64,000 nt of DNA, taken from Scylla paramamosain. Its lineage: Eukaryota; Arthropoda; Malacostraca; Decapoda; Portunidae. Shown here in pieces: positions 1-15,137 of this stretch (its first letter is position 1; every line of letters begins with the position of its first letter). Where the stretch lies: assembly GCF_035594125.1 (NCBI RefSeq), contig NC_087173.1, positions 2,549,486 to 2,613,485 on the forward strand, given 5' to 3'. The translations under genes were made by a program, and so were the position numbers. The notes beneath the pieces are model-generated. The model had not been told where the DNA came from and did no database searches. It worked only from the letters and a program-made list of their open reading frames with translations.

Positions 1-440
1 AAAAAAAAAACTGAATCTTCCACTATTTTGCTGACGGGCGCACAATATATCTTTCCATTACTTTCGACGTGGGATGGTCTGGCTTGTGCCGCGCGCCTCC
101 TTCATCACCTTCGGAAAGACCGTGAGAGACTCTGAGAGACTCATCGGGAAAGTGTCCGGGAGTCGCGGTGTTAAATGTTGGGGAAATGAGTTAAAGGAGT
201 GAGACGCTTCTTGCATCGGGCGGCGACGAGGCGGCGACGCGGCGCTGGGGTGATGGGAACACGAGTTATGAACAGCAACGGCAGGGTGAACGTCTGCAGG
301 GGATGGCGGTGCAGGATGGCTTCAGGGAGAGAGGAGGAGAGGGAGAGGGAGGGAAGGGTTAAATGTTGACTATGATTTCAGTTAATTAACATATTATCTT
401 GTTATGATTAATTCATATCAAACTTAATACCACCCGCCCG

Positions 441-442
<2 letters not shown>
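1..442. other. Region upstream of secreted-protein gene A
   Basis: Non-repetitive, moderately GC-rich sequence leading to the first gene. I see no convincing TATA box or open frame. Purine-rich GAGAGGGAG runs occur near 325-357. Confidence 0.4.

Positions 443-496
<54 letters not shown>
443..496. repeat. (CT)n microsatellite
   Basis: Nearly perfect CT dinucleotide run with one G interruption near its end, lying about 65 bp before the start codon of gene A. Confidence 0.97.
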
Positions 497-562
497 GTTT
501 TCCTCCAATGACACGAACTCTCATCACACACCGAGCGATTGTAACTAATAATATTCTTTACC

Positions 563-1157
563 ATGGCAAACTTCAAAACGCACATGGCAGCGTGTTTCGT
601 TTTCGTGGCCACAGGGGCCATGGCTGGTGTGGGGTCGGCGGACACCTGGCTGGCGAGGGCTGCGGCGTGTGTCTGACGCTGGGATGAGCGACGCGCCACT
701 CGTCAGGCCCTTCAGAGGCTTTGGCTGCGAGACGCTTCACTATGGCAACAAGTCTCACTGCCTGGTGGTGGTGCAGGGAGACGCAGTGCGGGAGTCTGAG
801 GTGTACCGGACCACCAGGCAGGCCGTCAGGGCGGAGAGACTCACCCGCTACGAGCCGGTGGGTGAGCGGCTGGCCAGTGCCCCGGGCATCAGGGTGGAAT
901 GCGAGGGCGCGGCGCCTGTCAAGCTCACCCCCAGGATGTGTCACCTGCTCACGCCGGCGGCCCCCTCACGGTCTGAGGTGGGGGGCAGGCACCGGGGGCT
1001 GCCCCAGCACCGCCTCGCCGGCCTGCTCGATGAGGGAAAATTAAAGTTTGTCAAAGAACCCACGCTCGGCTCCATCAAGGTCAAATGCTCCAACTTGCCG
1101 TACATGTGGGTGAGAAAAATGCCAAAACTAATTTCGAAACCTTCCCTCAGGGAGTGA
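563..1157 (+). CDS. Secreted protein of unknown family, copy A (frame-disrupted)
   Basis: The ATG at 563 sits in a very good Kozak context (TTTACCATGG). It opens a frame encoding a typical signal peptide: MANFKTHMAACFVFVATG, then small residues to GVGSA. This frame stops at 674-676. The mature domain continues in the +1 frame to the stop at 1155-1157. It contains GFGCETLHYGNKSHC (from 717), LTRYE, five cysteines in all, and a C-terminal LDEGKLKFVKE...VKCSNLPYMWVRKMP. The same blocks in the same order occur in copy B 3 kb downstream, which shows that this is a real protein family. I do not recognise it. The frame change needs either a 1-nt indel or a very short intron. A 73-nt GT-AG intron (634-706) would be phase-compatible, but its donor GTCGGC is poor and copy B has no intron there. 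It could be a young pseudogene, a gene with an assembly indel, or a functional gene with a tiny intron. Confidence 0.6.
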
Positions 1158-3417
<2,260 letters not shown>

Positions 3418-3419
<2 letters not shown>

Positions 3420-4066
3420 TTAACAGCGCATTCCTGGAACTAGTACGGCCTTCCTAGTAGAAAGTGAATAACTCATTAGTATCTACACGTGTACCTAATT
3501 CTACCTCGGCAGCTCCAGGGAAGATCGTCAGTGTATCATGTCCAACCTTCACCCCATTCAAATGATTTTACGACCTTTATTTTCTTCACCTATTAATATC
3601 CAGAATTTTGTAGCCATCAGCGTGCGTATTTCAAACTGTTCTTTTTTTTTAATCATTATTTCATGTTCTGATGACATGTGTGAACATTTATGTAGAGCAG
3701 TGCGTCATTTCAGGTTATATTTCTTCCTTTTTTCCATATATATTTTCCTGCATTTGAAATTTACCTTTTTTTTTCATGATTTAGTGATGTTTTCTTGCGT
3801 TACACGTACACATACAATGCACATGTGTAACATGATTGTGGTGGCGACCATGTTGTAATTTCAAACTCCATTTTTCTTCTCTTTTGTAAATTATCCTCTA
3901 TTGCAAAGTGCCTTTCCCTTCTCCATTATTTCATGTAGTTCTTTTCCTGTATTTCGCAATGAACGTATATTACATTATTACAGAAGCAACCTTGATGTCG
4001 AAATATTTCAAGCCGTTTTTCTTTTCCCATTTATAAATTACCTAACGTTATTTCTTCCCTGCATTA
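3418..4066. other. AT-rich intergenic leader of copy B
   Basis: T-rich, mostly unique sequence between the GA cluster and the second paralogue. I see no gene or clear promoter element. Confidence 0.5.
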
Positions 4067-4761
4067 ATGAACACCTGTAGCCTCATTACCTTGGCTACTC
4101 TGATGCTTTCACTCGTTGCCTGGCCGAGACCCTCCGTAGGAGACACACTGGAGGGATACCGAGGGTTTGGCTGCGGGCTGCTGCACAGAGGGAACCGTTC
4201 AGAGTGCTGGGTGGTGACGCGGGGGGAATGGCCTGAGGCCTGATGAGCTATACCAGTGCTCCTATGGTGCTGTCCATGCTGAGCTCCTCACTCGCTATGA
4301 ACGCGCAGGAGCCTCGTGGGGGACGAAGGTATGGTGTAAGGACATGCAGCCGTTTGTGATCAGATTCCGAAGATGCCGGCGTATCCAAGTTGCTGAGGTA
4401 CTTGGAAGGCGGAGCGAGTGTCAACTATCTTAATAAGCCCCTGCATTACGTCTCCGCTAAGTTGAGCGAGGGCCGCCTGGAGTTCGCGAAGGAATCCTCC
4501 AGGAACGCCATGACTGTGAAGTGCACGAATTTCCCGGATTTCTGGGTGAGGAAGGCGCCCGTGTGCAAGGTTGCCAACGCCCGGCCAGCGAGGGCAGCAG
4601 GTCTGGCCACCAGGGAGCCGCTGCGCCGCATCCTCAACGATCTCTCTGCCGGCAAGCTTGTCAAGGTGAATAGATCAGCACAATATTCAATACACGTTAC
4701 CTGTCCGAGTATTTCCTCCTTCTGGGTGCAGCAAATCCCGCGCGTCCCGCCAAGCCCTTGA
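4067..4761 (+). pseudogene. Secreted protein of unknown family, copy B (two frame changes)
   Basis: The ATG at 4067 begins a signal peptide (MNTCSLITLATLMLSLVAWP) that runs without interruption into GYRGFGCGLLHRGNRSEC, matching copy A. The frame stops at 4241-4243. Skipping one T restores homology (DELY, LLTRYE, KVWCKDM). A second +1 change between about 4355 and 4384 leads into the C-terminal half, which is open to 4761. That half holds two copies of one motif: LSEGRLEFAKE...VKCTNFPDFWVRKAP, then LSAGKLVKV...VTCPSISSFWVQQIP. Copy A has only the first. The signal peptide and domain blocks suggest export and perhaps disulphide bonding. Function is unknown. Two frame changes favour a pseudogene, but the strong conservation of motifs in every frame segment suggests recent loss or sequencing indels. 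Confidence 0.6.
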
Positions 4762-5057
4762 ACCTGTTGCCATAGCGCGGCGCTGGTCACTTTTATGTCC
4801 AGTCTCGCTGCGCCAGCCACGTATTTCAAATAATTTATCTTCACATCTACATTTCGTTAGTGTTCGAACAACGATGGGTGTTTTCTTTTTCCCTCAGCGA
4901 GTGTACATGTCCCTGGAGGGGCGCGAACCCGTGTGTCAGAACTGTTGGGCTTGGCGGCGGACTTCCTGCCCCTTTATTGCACCAGTTTGCAAAAGGAAAT
5001 TCCTGCTGTTGATTCCCTCTGGTAATGCACCACATAGGTACAGTTAACCAGGTACTG

Positions 5058-5480
<423 letters not shown>

Positions 5481-6087
5481 CGGACGCACTTCAGCGGACG
5501 AGACAAATATTATCCTGACGAAAACACCAACATGTGAATCCAATTAAATGTTGCCTAATTTCCACTCGACCTGCTCTCCTAAAACAACCCAAAATTGTGA
5601 CTCAACTTAAAACTGAGCCTCATTACTGGCCAGCAAATATTTAACCCGGAACGTCACAGTCCAATATGAAGGTGAACATTATTCCCAAAGTGGCCAATAT
5701 TTCATGAGATAATATCCTTGTCTTACACGATAGCGGCGGGCAAACATTATTATGGCCTCGAATACTCCAATGCTTCATATTCTTAACAACTACACGTATG
5801 CAGGGGAGATACAATCAATTTGATTTGTACGTCTTCACAGATCACTGACATTATTAATTTACCGCGAAACCCAGAGATGAAAATCAAGAAACAGATTGAG
5901 AAGACGCATTTCCATTATGATCTGGACGATTCCTCGGAGCAGGGATATTAGAACGAATCATTTACCAAGAAAGTTAGAGGGAGAGAGTAAAATAGAATAC
6001 CGAGAAGAGATATTTCCATTAAGAGCAAAACGTTTACTGTGAACATTCAATTATCTTGAGAATCAGAGAGAACAAAGTAAGAAGAAA

Positions 6088-6089
<2 letters not shown>
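5481..6089. other. Intergenic, AT-rich
   Basis: No gene seen. Loosely similar segments (GGCCARYAAATATTT-like near 5630 and 5690) hint at an old tandem repeat but are too diverged to define. Confidence 0.4.
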
Positions 6090-6185
<96 letters not shown>

Positions 6186-6374
6186 TCATATTATTATTTC
6201 CATCCAAACATTTTCTCTCAACATAGACAAATAATGAAAGGCAACACGTCTGAGTCCCTGTCGGAAAAGAGAGTCAAGTCTGATATCACCTCACGGGAAA
6301 ATCACGCGATAACCACAACAACGACGCTACTTATACATCTCCAAATTGATGCCGAGAGATTTCATTAACAAAGC

Positions 6375-6469
<95 letters not shown>
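6090..6469. repeat. Two (GA)n microsatellites
   Basis: GA tracts at 6090-6182 and 6378-6469, separated by about 195 bp of unique AT-rich sequence. Confidence 0.97.
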
Positions 6470-6470
<1 letters not shown>

Positions 6471-7155
6471 GAGGTGCTGTGCTGTTCTTCCTTCACCCTG
6501 ACTGATTAAACAAACGCTTCATAATCAATCGGGGACCTTGGAGCACCCCCCAAAAATAAAAAAGTGTCCCTCGAGAAAAAAAAGAGGCGGAGAAACACAC
6601 AGCTGGTTCCATTAATATCTCGTTTTCTATTTCCTCTCGCTCTCCTCTGACAGCAACAGGTCCCGTTTTCTCTCCACAAGCTTGTATGAATTTTTCGTTT
6701 TCTTTAGTCAACGGTAACAATTATACGTTTTCATTCCTCCAGGGGTGACAGTTTATTTATTTATTTTTCTCTCTGAAAGGTTAAATTTTTCGTTTTCTTT
6801 CTTAAAGTTATAGCAATGTTCCATTTTTTGTTCTCAAGTAACAGATGCGCCAGGGAAGTGAATACATAGATAAATGATTAAATAGTAGTTAAATAAGTGA
6901 AGGAGTGATCGATAAGTAAGTAGGTACGTAAGTAAAACCACAGACACTAAAAATAATAATAATGTAACACACACACAAAAAAAAAAAGGAAAACTCATGA
7001 ATTAGTTACCCTCCTCCGTTTTCGCTTCCATTTTCATGTTTTTCTCTTCCCTTCGTCTCCGTTTTCTTCTCCTTTCTTTATCTCTTTCCTATTCCTGCCC
7101 TCTTCACATCCTGACTTCAGAGGAAGGGTAAAGATCATACTGAAAGCCAAGAACA

Positions 7156-7206
<51 letters not shown>

Positions 7207-7983
7207 CATGCCAATCGTGTCTTTATGTGTCTGACTCGCCCACTGTCTGCTTGTCTCTGTGTGTGTCTCGCAGCGTCTCAATGTCTGTCGATCTGTCCGT
7301 CTCAATAAAGAAAATGGAAGTCACACGTCAACTTCGCTAAATTAACAGATGCCAATACCTCGCATGACTGTCCCGGAGGAGCATCTCGTGTTCTGAATGG
7401 CTAATGATAAATTAAGGACTAAAGAAAACGTAGGTATGATTATGAACGGCAAACACTACAAAAAAAACTGGAATGAGTGAATGAATAAAGAAATAACTGA
7501 GAAAGATATATAAAAAATGGATCTGTTTCTACTTAGCATCGTGAATAACCTGCAGTGAATGAATGGATAAAGAGATAAATGTTATGAAGTGATGTTATAA
7601 TCAACATCCCAAAATATAACGGGGGAAGTATGAACCAACAATGAATGAATAAATTAATAAAGAATGAATGAATCAGTAAATGGAGGAAAGAAGGAATGAA
7701 TGACTAAATAAAGAGATATATTAATAAATCAATAAATGAATCAAGCTGTGAATGGGAAAAATAAATAAATACAAGGTGAAATTATATTATAAACATCCTA
7801 AAATACAGAGCAAGGAGGAAAGATAATGAAAAATAATGAATATACGAAAGATGAAAGGAGCAGGTGAGAAAATATAAATGTTTTAGAAGAAAAGTGACAA
7901 GGAGAAGGAAAAATAAACACCAAAGCTAAACGGAGGAAAGCAGAAACAAAATAATAAACATGATGGAGATGAAAATAATGATT

Positions 7984-7985
<2 letters not shown>
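6470..7985. other. Intergenic with (CT)n and degenerate GAATGAATAAA sequence
   Basis: A CT tract lies at 7160-7203. From about 7440 to 7800 the sequence is built from imperfect GAATGAATAAAT-type tetranucleotide repeats. Two similar segments (ATTATAA.CAACATCC.AAAATA, near 7594 and 7784) suggest an older unit of about 190 bp. No gene. Confidence 0.6.

Positions 7986-8054
<69 letters not shown>
7986..8054. repeat. (AAT)n microsatellite
   Basis: About 23 AAT units with one interruption. Confidence 0.97.
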
Positions 8055-8055
<1 letters not shown>

Positions 8056-8131
8056 TTAAGTGAAAATCTGCTGCTTGAGAGAAAAAAGTGGGCTTGTTTG
8101 AAAAAGAAATAAATTATCTTCCATCGTAACA

Positions 8132-8133
8132 AA

Positions 8134-8164
<31 letters not shown>

Positions 8165-8177
8165 GAGAGAGAGAGAG

Positions 8178-8213
<36 letters not shown>

Positions 8214-8295
8214 GAGAGAGAGAGTGTCAGATAGAAAGAGAGAGTCAGACAAAATAGAGACAAGATAAAGCATTAACATAACACTTAACCTAAAG

Positions 8296-8339
<44 letters not shown>

Positions 8340-8341
8340 CA
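8132..8341. repeat. (GA)n/(GAGAG)n and (CA)n microsatellites
   Basis: GA-rich tract with recurrent GG interruptions at 8132-8225, then a CA tract at 8300-8341. A CCA/CCG trinucleotide run follows at 8440-8490. Confidence 0.95.
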
Positions 8342-8639
8342 GACAGAGACAAACCGCAAAACCCAAACACACGAGCAGGAAGGAAGGAATAATAGAGAGG
8401 CATGAATCACGACTAAGCAGTGATGAAGGACTGACGGAACCACCACCACCACCACGACCACCACCACCACCGCCGCCATCACCACCAGCACAGAAAGAGA
8501 GGCTCGTCCGTCTTGTCCTCCTCGGCACAAGAGACTCCGAGATGGATGATGGTGTTGAAGCATAAAAGGCGGCCATTATCCTGCCTCATCCTGCGCCAGA
8601 AACAAAAGACGCACGCTTGGTGGAGTTCCTTTGTCTTCT

Positions 8640-8890
8640 TTGTGTGTGGGATCGAGGACGACCTTTGATCCACTTACTGGGTAGCCGAGCCCATTAATGG
8701 AGGATTCAAAAGGACTTCTCGATCCTAATGAAGGACTCAAGCCAGCTATTCCGTGACATTGGGTACCCTCGTGATCGGATCCAGTCGTACTTCAGTTTGA
8801 GCTCCCAGATGAATTCGTGTAATCGGAAAGACCATAAGGTGATGTAGTATCCGAGCCTCTTTAATATGCGACTAAGGGATCCAATGACCT
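8640..8890. promoter_or_regulatory. Possible conserved noncoding segment with ATTAATGGGC
   Basis: Unique, compositionally balanced island among repeats. It contains the palindrome CCATTAATGG (8691-8700) inside GCCCATTAAT, whose reverse complement ATTAATGGGC recurs at 13712 and 52978. No open frame. The regulatory role is an inference from uniqueness and homeodomain-type sites only. Confidence 0.25.
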
Positions 8891-8970
8891 TTCAAGGGAT
8901 TCAGGAACATACGGCGAGTCTATGAGAAAATCAGAAAAATGTGTTATCTGAAAGTTCAAGGGGGGAGGAG

Positions 8971-8988
8971 GAGAGAGAGAGAGAGACG

Positions 8989-9062
<74 letters not shown>

Positions 9063-9130
9063 AGAGAGTGTTGCGTCATTTTGATCAATAATTAGAAGAG
9101 GCCCTTGGTGCATTATAGAGAAACATGACG

Positions 9131-9213
<83 letters not shown>
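8971..9213. repeat. Inverted (GA)n / (CT)n pair
   Basis: GA tract 8971-9069 and CT tract 9133-9213, separated by about 63 bp of unique sequence. The arms are complementary over roughly 80 bp. Confidence 0.96.
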
Positions 9214-9216
<3 letters not shown>

Positions 9217-9280
9217 TGACGACACTCCTGCTTTATCTATCATCATGCCAAGTATATTACACTCAGATTTATTACCTAAT

Positions 9281-9289
9281 AACAACAAC

Positions 9290-9341
<52 letters not shown>

Positions 9342-9480
9342 GGTGCAACAACAACTGTAACAGCCGCAACATCACCGACAACAACAACAACAACAATAAT
9401 TATAACAACAATAACAGATACGACACCACCACCACAACCACCACCACCAACAACCACCCCTCACACTCAACCCACACCAA
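9281..9480. repeat. (AAT)n then CAA/CCA-rich tract
   Basis: AAT run at 9281-9341 followed by degenerate CAA, ACA and CCA trinucleotides to about 9480. The asparagine- or threonine-rich translations of this tract are not treated as genes. Confidence 0.9.
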
Positions 9481-9789
9481 CTCAACACACCAGCCAACCA
9501 ACCAGGCAACCAACTAACCAAACCAAAGTCACACCCTTTAACTACATAAGCCGTTTCCTTCCGTCACTCACTCCACTTGTTGCTCGGCACTCTGGAAAGG
9601 CTGACGCAGCACGGAGGGCAACACAAGACAACGCTCACCCAGTAAAACGACGAAACATTGTGGAACTTTCAACTCCCTTCGCTCGGGACGCCTCGGCCAC
9701 ACTGACGTCACACTGAGGAAGGCAAAATTGTGCATCTCTCCAAGTTAAGCTCTTTGATAAGGACGATTCCGGGTTCCCGTTTTCTTTGA
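9481..9789. other. Unique intergenic segment
   Basis: Balanced composition, no repeats and no recognisable gene. Confidence 0.4.
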
Positions 9790-10400
9790 ATTTGTTAAAG
9801 GGGCGGAGGAGGGAGGAAGAGGAATGGGAGTAGAAATAAGAATATAGGTAGCGAGGAAGGAGGAGGAGGACGAGGAGGAAGAGGAGGATTAAAAAACAGG
9901 GAAAGAGGAATACGCGAACGTGAAAATGGTGGGGAAGAAAAGGGACAGGAGGAGGAGGAGGAGGAAGAGGAGGAGGATAAAAAAAAAAGAAAAAAAAAAC
10001 AGGGAAAGGAGAACAAGTAAAGGTGAAACGGGTGGAAAGAAAAGAAATAAAATAAGGAAGAGGAAAAACAAGGAAGAGAAGAAATAGGAGAAGACGAAAG
10101 AGGGATAAGAGGAGGAAGGGAAAGGAGAACAGAAGGACGAGGAGAATTTCACAGGCTTATGGAGGCCAACTAAACAGCAACAGACCTTTAAGTCCTTGCA
10201 TGGCTGTTTGCGAACTAATTCTAACTAACTACTTTGTAAAGAGATTGGATAGCACAGCAGAATAAATGGAAGAGGAAGAAGAAGAGGAAGAGGAGGAGGG
10301 AGGAGGAGCAGGAGGAGGAGGAGGAGGACGGAGGAGAAAGAATACAATAATAAGAGGACGAAGAAAGAATCGACGAGAAAAAGTATGAAGAAAGTAATAA
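9790..10400. repeat. Purine-rich (GGA/GAA) block
   Basis: Long plus-strand purine bias made of imperfect GGA, GAA and AGG triplets. Its lysine/glutamate- or serine/phenylalanine-rich translations are low complexity. Confidence 0.8.
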
Positions 10401-10619
10401 TCACATAAAGTTTACTAATGATGATAACAAACGCCGAGGAAAAGAGAGAGGAAAAACTCGCGCGTTCTTTCTAGATATCACTTTTGCAGGTGAAGAAAGA
10501 TGCATTTACCTTTCCATTTTTACATTTCAATATTGCACTTCCATTATATGTTCGTCCCCCCCCCAACGCAATCACTTCCTTGTCTGTTTTCAAGTGGATC
10601 GATGGAATAAAGGACGTAA

Positions 10620-11010
10620 ATTTTCTCCCCACATATCGTTAAGTATTTTCACGTTAATTTTCTCTTATTACTTAATTTTAATCGCTCCCCTTCTCCCTTC
10701 CCTCCTCCTCATTCTAATTTTTCTTTCTTATCTCTAATCTTTACTGAATTTGAGTAATTTTAATGTTAATTCTGGCTTATTACTATATTTTTCTTAACCT
10801 TCCCCTCCTCCTCCTCCTCCTCCTCCTCTTCTTACTCCTCATCATCCTGCTCCTCCTGTTCATCTTCTTCCTGCTCCTCCTTCATCTTCCTATCTTTAAT
10901 CGTCAGAAACCTCGGTAAATTCAGGGCATTCTCTTGTTGATTCTCCCTTATTACTTTATCTTCCTCCTTCTCCTCCTCTTCCTTCTTCCTATCTGTAACC
11001 TTCGCAAATT
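10620..11010. repeat. Diverged tandem repeat, ~110-165 bp, pyrimidine-rich
   Basis: Three related units near 10634, 10747 and 10912. Each contains a (T)GTTAATTYT..YTTATTACT core followed by CTCCTCCT-rich sequence and a TATCTRTAA..TT segment. Confidence 0.55.
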
Positions 11011-11129
11011 TAAAGAGGAAGCAAACTTTGGCGTCCCAGATGACTCAACTTTTAAGATTCGCTAGAGTTGGTAGTGACAGTATTTCCCAGAAGTCATCAC
11101 GTCAAAAGATAATAATGAATCGATCTAGA

Positions 11130-11790
11130 CTGGAAGAGCGAGAGAGTGAGAGAGAGAGGGAGAGGGAGAGGGAGAGGGAGAGGGAGAAAAGAAAAGAATA
11201 AAGCCAGCTTGCCATTTGTCATCACTGCAAGAATGATAAATTAGCGTTGGTATGCGTGGCGCGTGTAGACCAAAGGGATGTGAAATGAAAAGTAAAGAGA
11301 ATGTACGTAAGTGTAAACAAAAGGAATGAGGAATGAAGTGAGTGAGGATAAATATAAGGGAATGTAAGAAAAAAAAAGGCGAATTAAATAAGGGGGGAGG
11401 AATAAGAAATGAGAGGATAAATGAGAAATGTGATTGTAAAAGATGAAGAATAACGAATTGAGAGAGTGAAGATAAATGAAGTGTCTGAAATGTACAAGTG
11501 TGTGGTAGATAAATGAAGAAAGTCAAGGAAAAGGAGCCGTAACAAGAAGGCTTGAGAATCGATACATGTTACGAAAAGAGAGAAAGAAAGAGAAGACGAA
11601 GAAGAACAAGAAGAAGACGAAGACAAAGGCGAAGACGAAGAAGAAAGAAAGAAAGAAAGAGAGAAAAAGAAAGAAAGAACGAACGAATGAAAGAAACAAA
11701 GAATGGAAGCAAAATAAAGAAAAGAAAAGAAACAGGAAAAAAAATGTATAACATTTTGAAGCAAATTAAAATGAGTAAATCCCGGCAAAA
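11130..11790. repeat. Purine-rich low-complexity block
   Basis: GAGAGG, GAAAGAA and AAGACGAAG runs on the plus strand (GAGAGG 11141-11186; GAAGA/AAAGA 11577-11740). No gene. Confidence 0.8.
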
Positions 11791-11946
11791 ATGTAAGAAC
11801 TAATTACTTAGCTTATTAACTAGCAAATTATCAGGACGGAAATTAAATCATACATAGATTTATATAAAAAAAGCAACACGAAGAGGAATGAACATCTAAA
11901 ATTGAGAATAATAATAATAATAAAAAGAACAATTAATATGGGATTC

Positions 11947-13479
<1,533 letters not shown>

Positions 13480-13539
<60 letters not shown>
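13480..13539. repeat. (CA)n microsatellite
   Basis: About 30 uninterrupted AC units. Confidence 0.98.
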
Positions 13540-13541
<2 letters not shown>

Positions 13542-14621
13542 GAATCTCACTGTATACAAAATGTTCTCACTTTCGCCAACAAGGAAATGTTTACCAAATC
13601 TCCCGCTACTGAAAGGAACCCTTCTGCTCATCCTGGCGCCATTAGGAGACGTAGACCGCTGAGGACACTTGCATTATGATACCAAGACAGCCATTTTGCC
13701 TTCCACACATCATTAATGGGCCTTGAATATTCAGAGAAGGTAGGAAAAATAGATCGTGCTTGGTGTCACAGGCTCACGCTTCGCTGGAAAAAGACTAATT
13801 TGTTATATGAGGTGAAAAATTCTCGACCTTGCACGTCCAAGGCAAGGAGGTGAAGTATGTGCATATTTTAAGCCAATCGTCGAGACAATTTTTATGATCT
13901 GATATGCACTGAAAAAAAAAGTCAGAAATGCATACTTAAAAAAAAAAAAAATTCTTACTTGAAATCATGCAATGTACGAGCGGGTTTTCACGACGAGAGC
14001 AATACTGAAAAGAAAAGCTGACATCAGTGAATCTACATACACGGAAACGCGCGAAAAGGAAACAACGTAAATGTAAATATGAAAAAGAGAGAAAAATTGC
14101 TGGACATCTGGGTTAATAATGCTTCAGAACATAATAAATACTCTGCGGGAACGGAAGAATGCGCAACACGAATAAAATTTTGAAGATAAAAAGTAGAAAC
14201 AAAATGTGTTATATCTGTGGTGGAAACTCGCTCTTCTAAATAGTAAACAGGAGAGCAAGAGAATGGTGCTCGTTAAAACTCTATGGCTGCACATTGCCCG
14301 GTTTCCTTAAATGAACAGGGAGCCTCAAAATATTAGAGAAATTTGATGATGGGGGTAGACAGGTGGAAATAAATAGGTATGTTTTATATAGGGATTGTCT
14401 TGTGTAGGTCTAATAGATTCTTGCAGCTTTCCTTATTTCCTCGTGTTTCTTACGTTTCTATCTCCCAGTCTTACAATTCACTGTTCTAGGTTCAAATTCC
14501 TTTAAAGATTTTCACCATCCTCACTGCACAACACCACAATATTATCACTACATTCACTATTCTTCAACATTCCGCCAGACATCACTATTAAGTATGCAAA
14601 CAACACAAAGTTTAAAATTGC
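13540..14621. other. Intergenic; possible conserved element near 13.7 kb
   Basis: Segment 13685-13740 contains CATTAATGGGCC and GAATATTC, and shares ATTAATGGGC with two other sites in the window. The remainder is AT-rich with poly(A) runs. No gene. Confidence 0.35.
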
Positions 14622-14815
14622 TTTTTTCTTGTACCCACCACAACAGCACAACATCACTACAAACTTACTAAGAACATAACTAAACCACAACATCACTACT
14701 CTTTCTGTACCCACCACACCACCACAACACCGTTACATCACACCAAACTACACGAACAACACAATTAAACCACAACACCACAACCTTTCTCTATACCACA
14801 ACACCACAACACACA
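14622..14815. repeat. Tandem repeat, ~80 bp unit
   Basis: Three units begin near 14622, 14701 and 14784 with CTTTCTSTA(CC). Each runs into CACCACAACA..ACATCAC and (A)TAAACCACAACA. Degenerate CAACACCAC sequence flanks it on both sides. Confidence 0.6.
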
Positions 14816-14874
14816 CACAGTTTTCCCGGAGTCACCGCTCACGCACTCACACAACCTGACGCAACATAACCATT

Positions 14875-15125
14875 TCCTTAATTACCCACAATCGCATCAA
14901 TTACGTGGACAATTAGAGTAATGAGCACCTGGCCATCCTATCATGCGAGCGGCTCTCCTGTGGGTTCAAGCGGGCCGATTCTCAGTAGCCACAGTCCCGC
15001 TAGATATAAATTTATTCTCTGATACATAACTAATTGCCAACATTAAACCCGCCCCACGTCGCTGCCGCCGCCACGCTCCCGCTTACGCGCCGCCACATGA
15101 AAAGCGTATAATGTGCGGATCGTGA
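14875..15125. promoter_or_regulatory. Candidate regulatory island (homeodomain-type sites)
   Basis: Four ATTA-type sites lie within about 45 bp (TTAATTACC 14878, CAATTAC 14898, CAATTAG 14910, TAATGAG 14918). They are followed by unique, balanced sequence with GATATAAATTTATTC and a GC-rich CGCTGCCGCCGCCACG run. This is motif evidence only; no conservation data are available here. Confidence 0.3.
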
Positions 15126-15137
15126 GTGAGCAGGGTA

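Noticed and set aside
4905..4940. Minus-strand GGTTCGCGCCC resembling a T-arm
   Set aside because: The T-stem does not pair and no cloverleaf can be folded around it.
14480..14510. GGTTCAAATTCC resembling a tRNA B box
   Set aside because: It has one base too many for the T-loop consensus, and no A box or acceptor stem can be built upstream.
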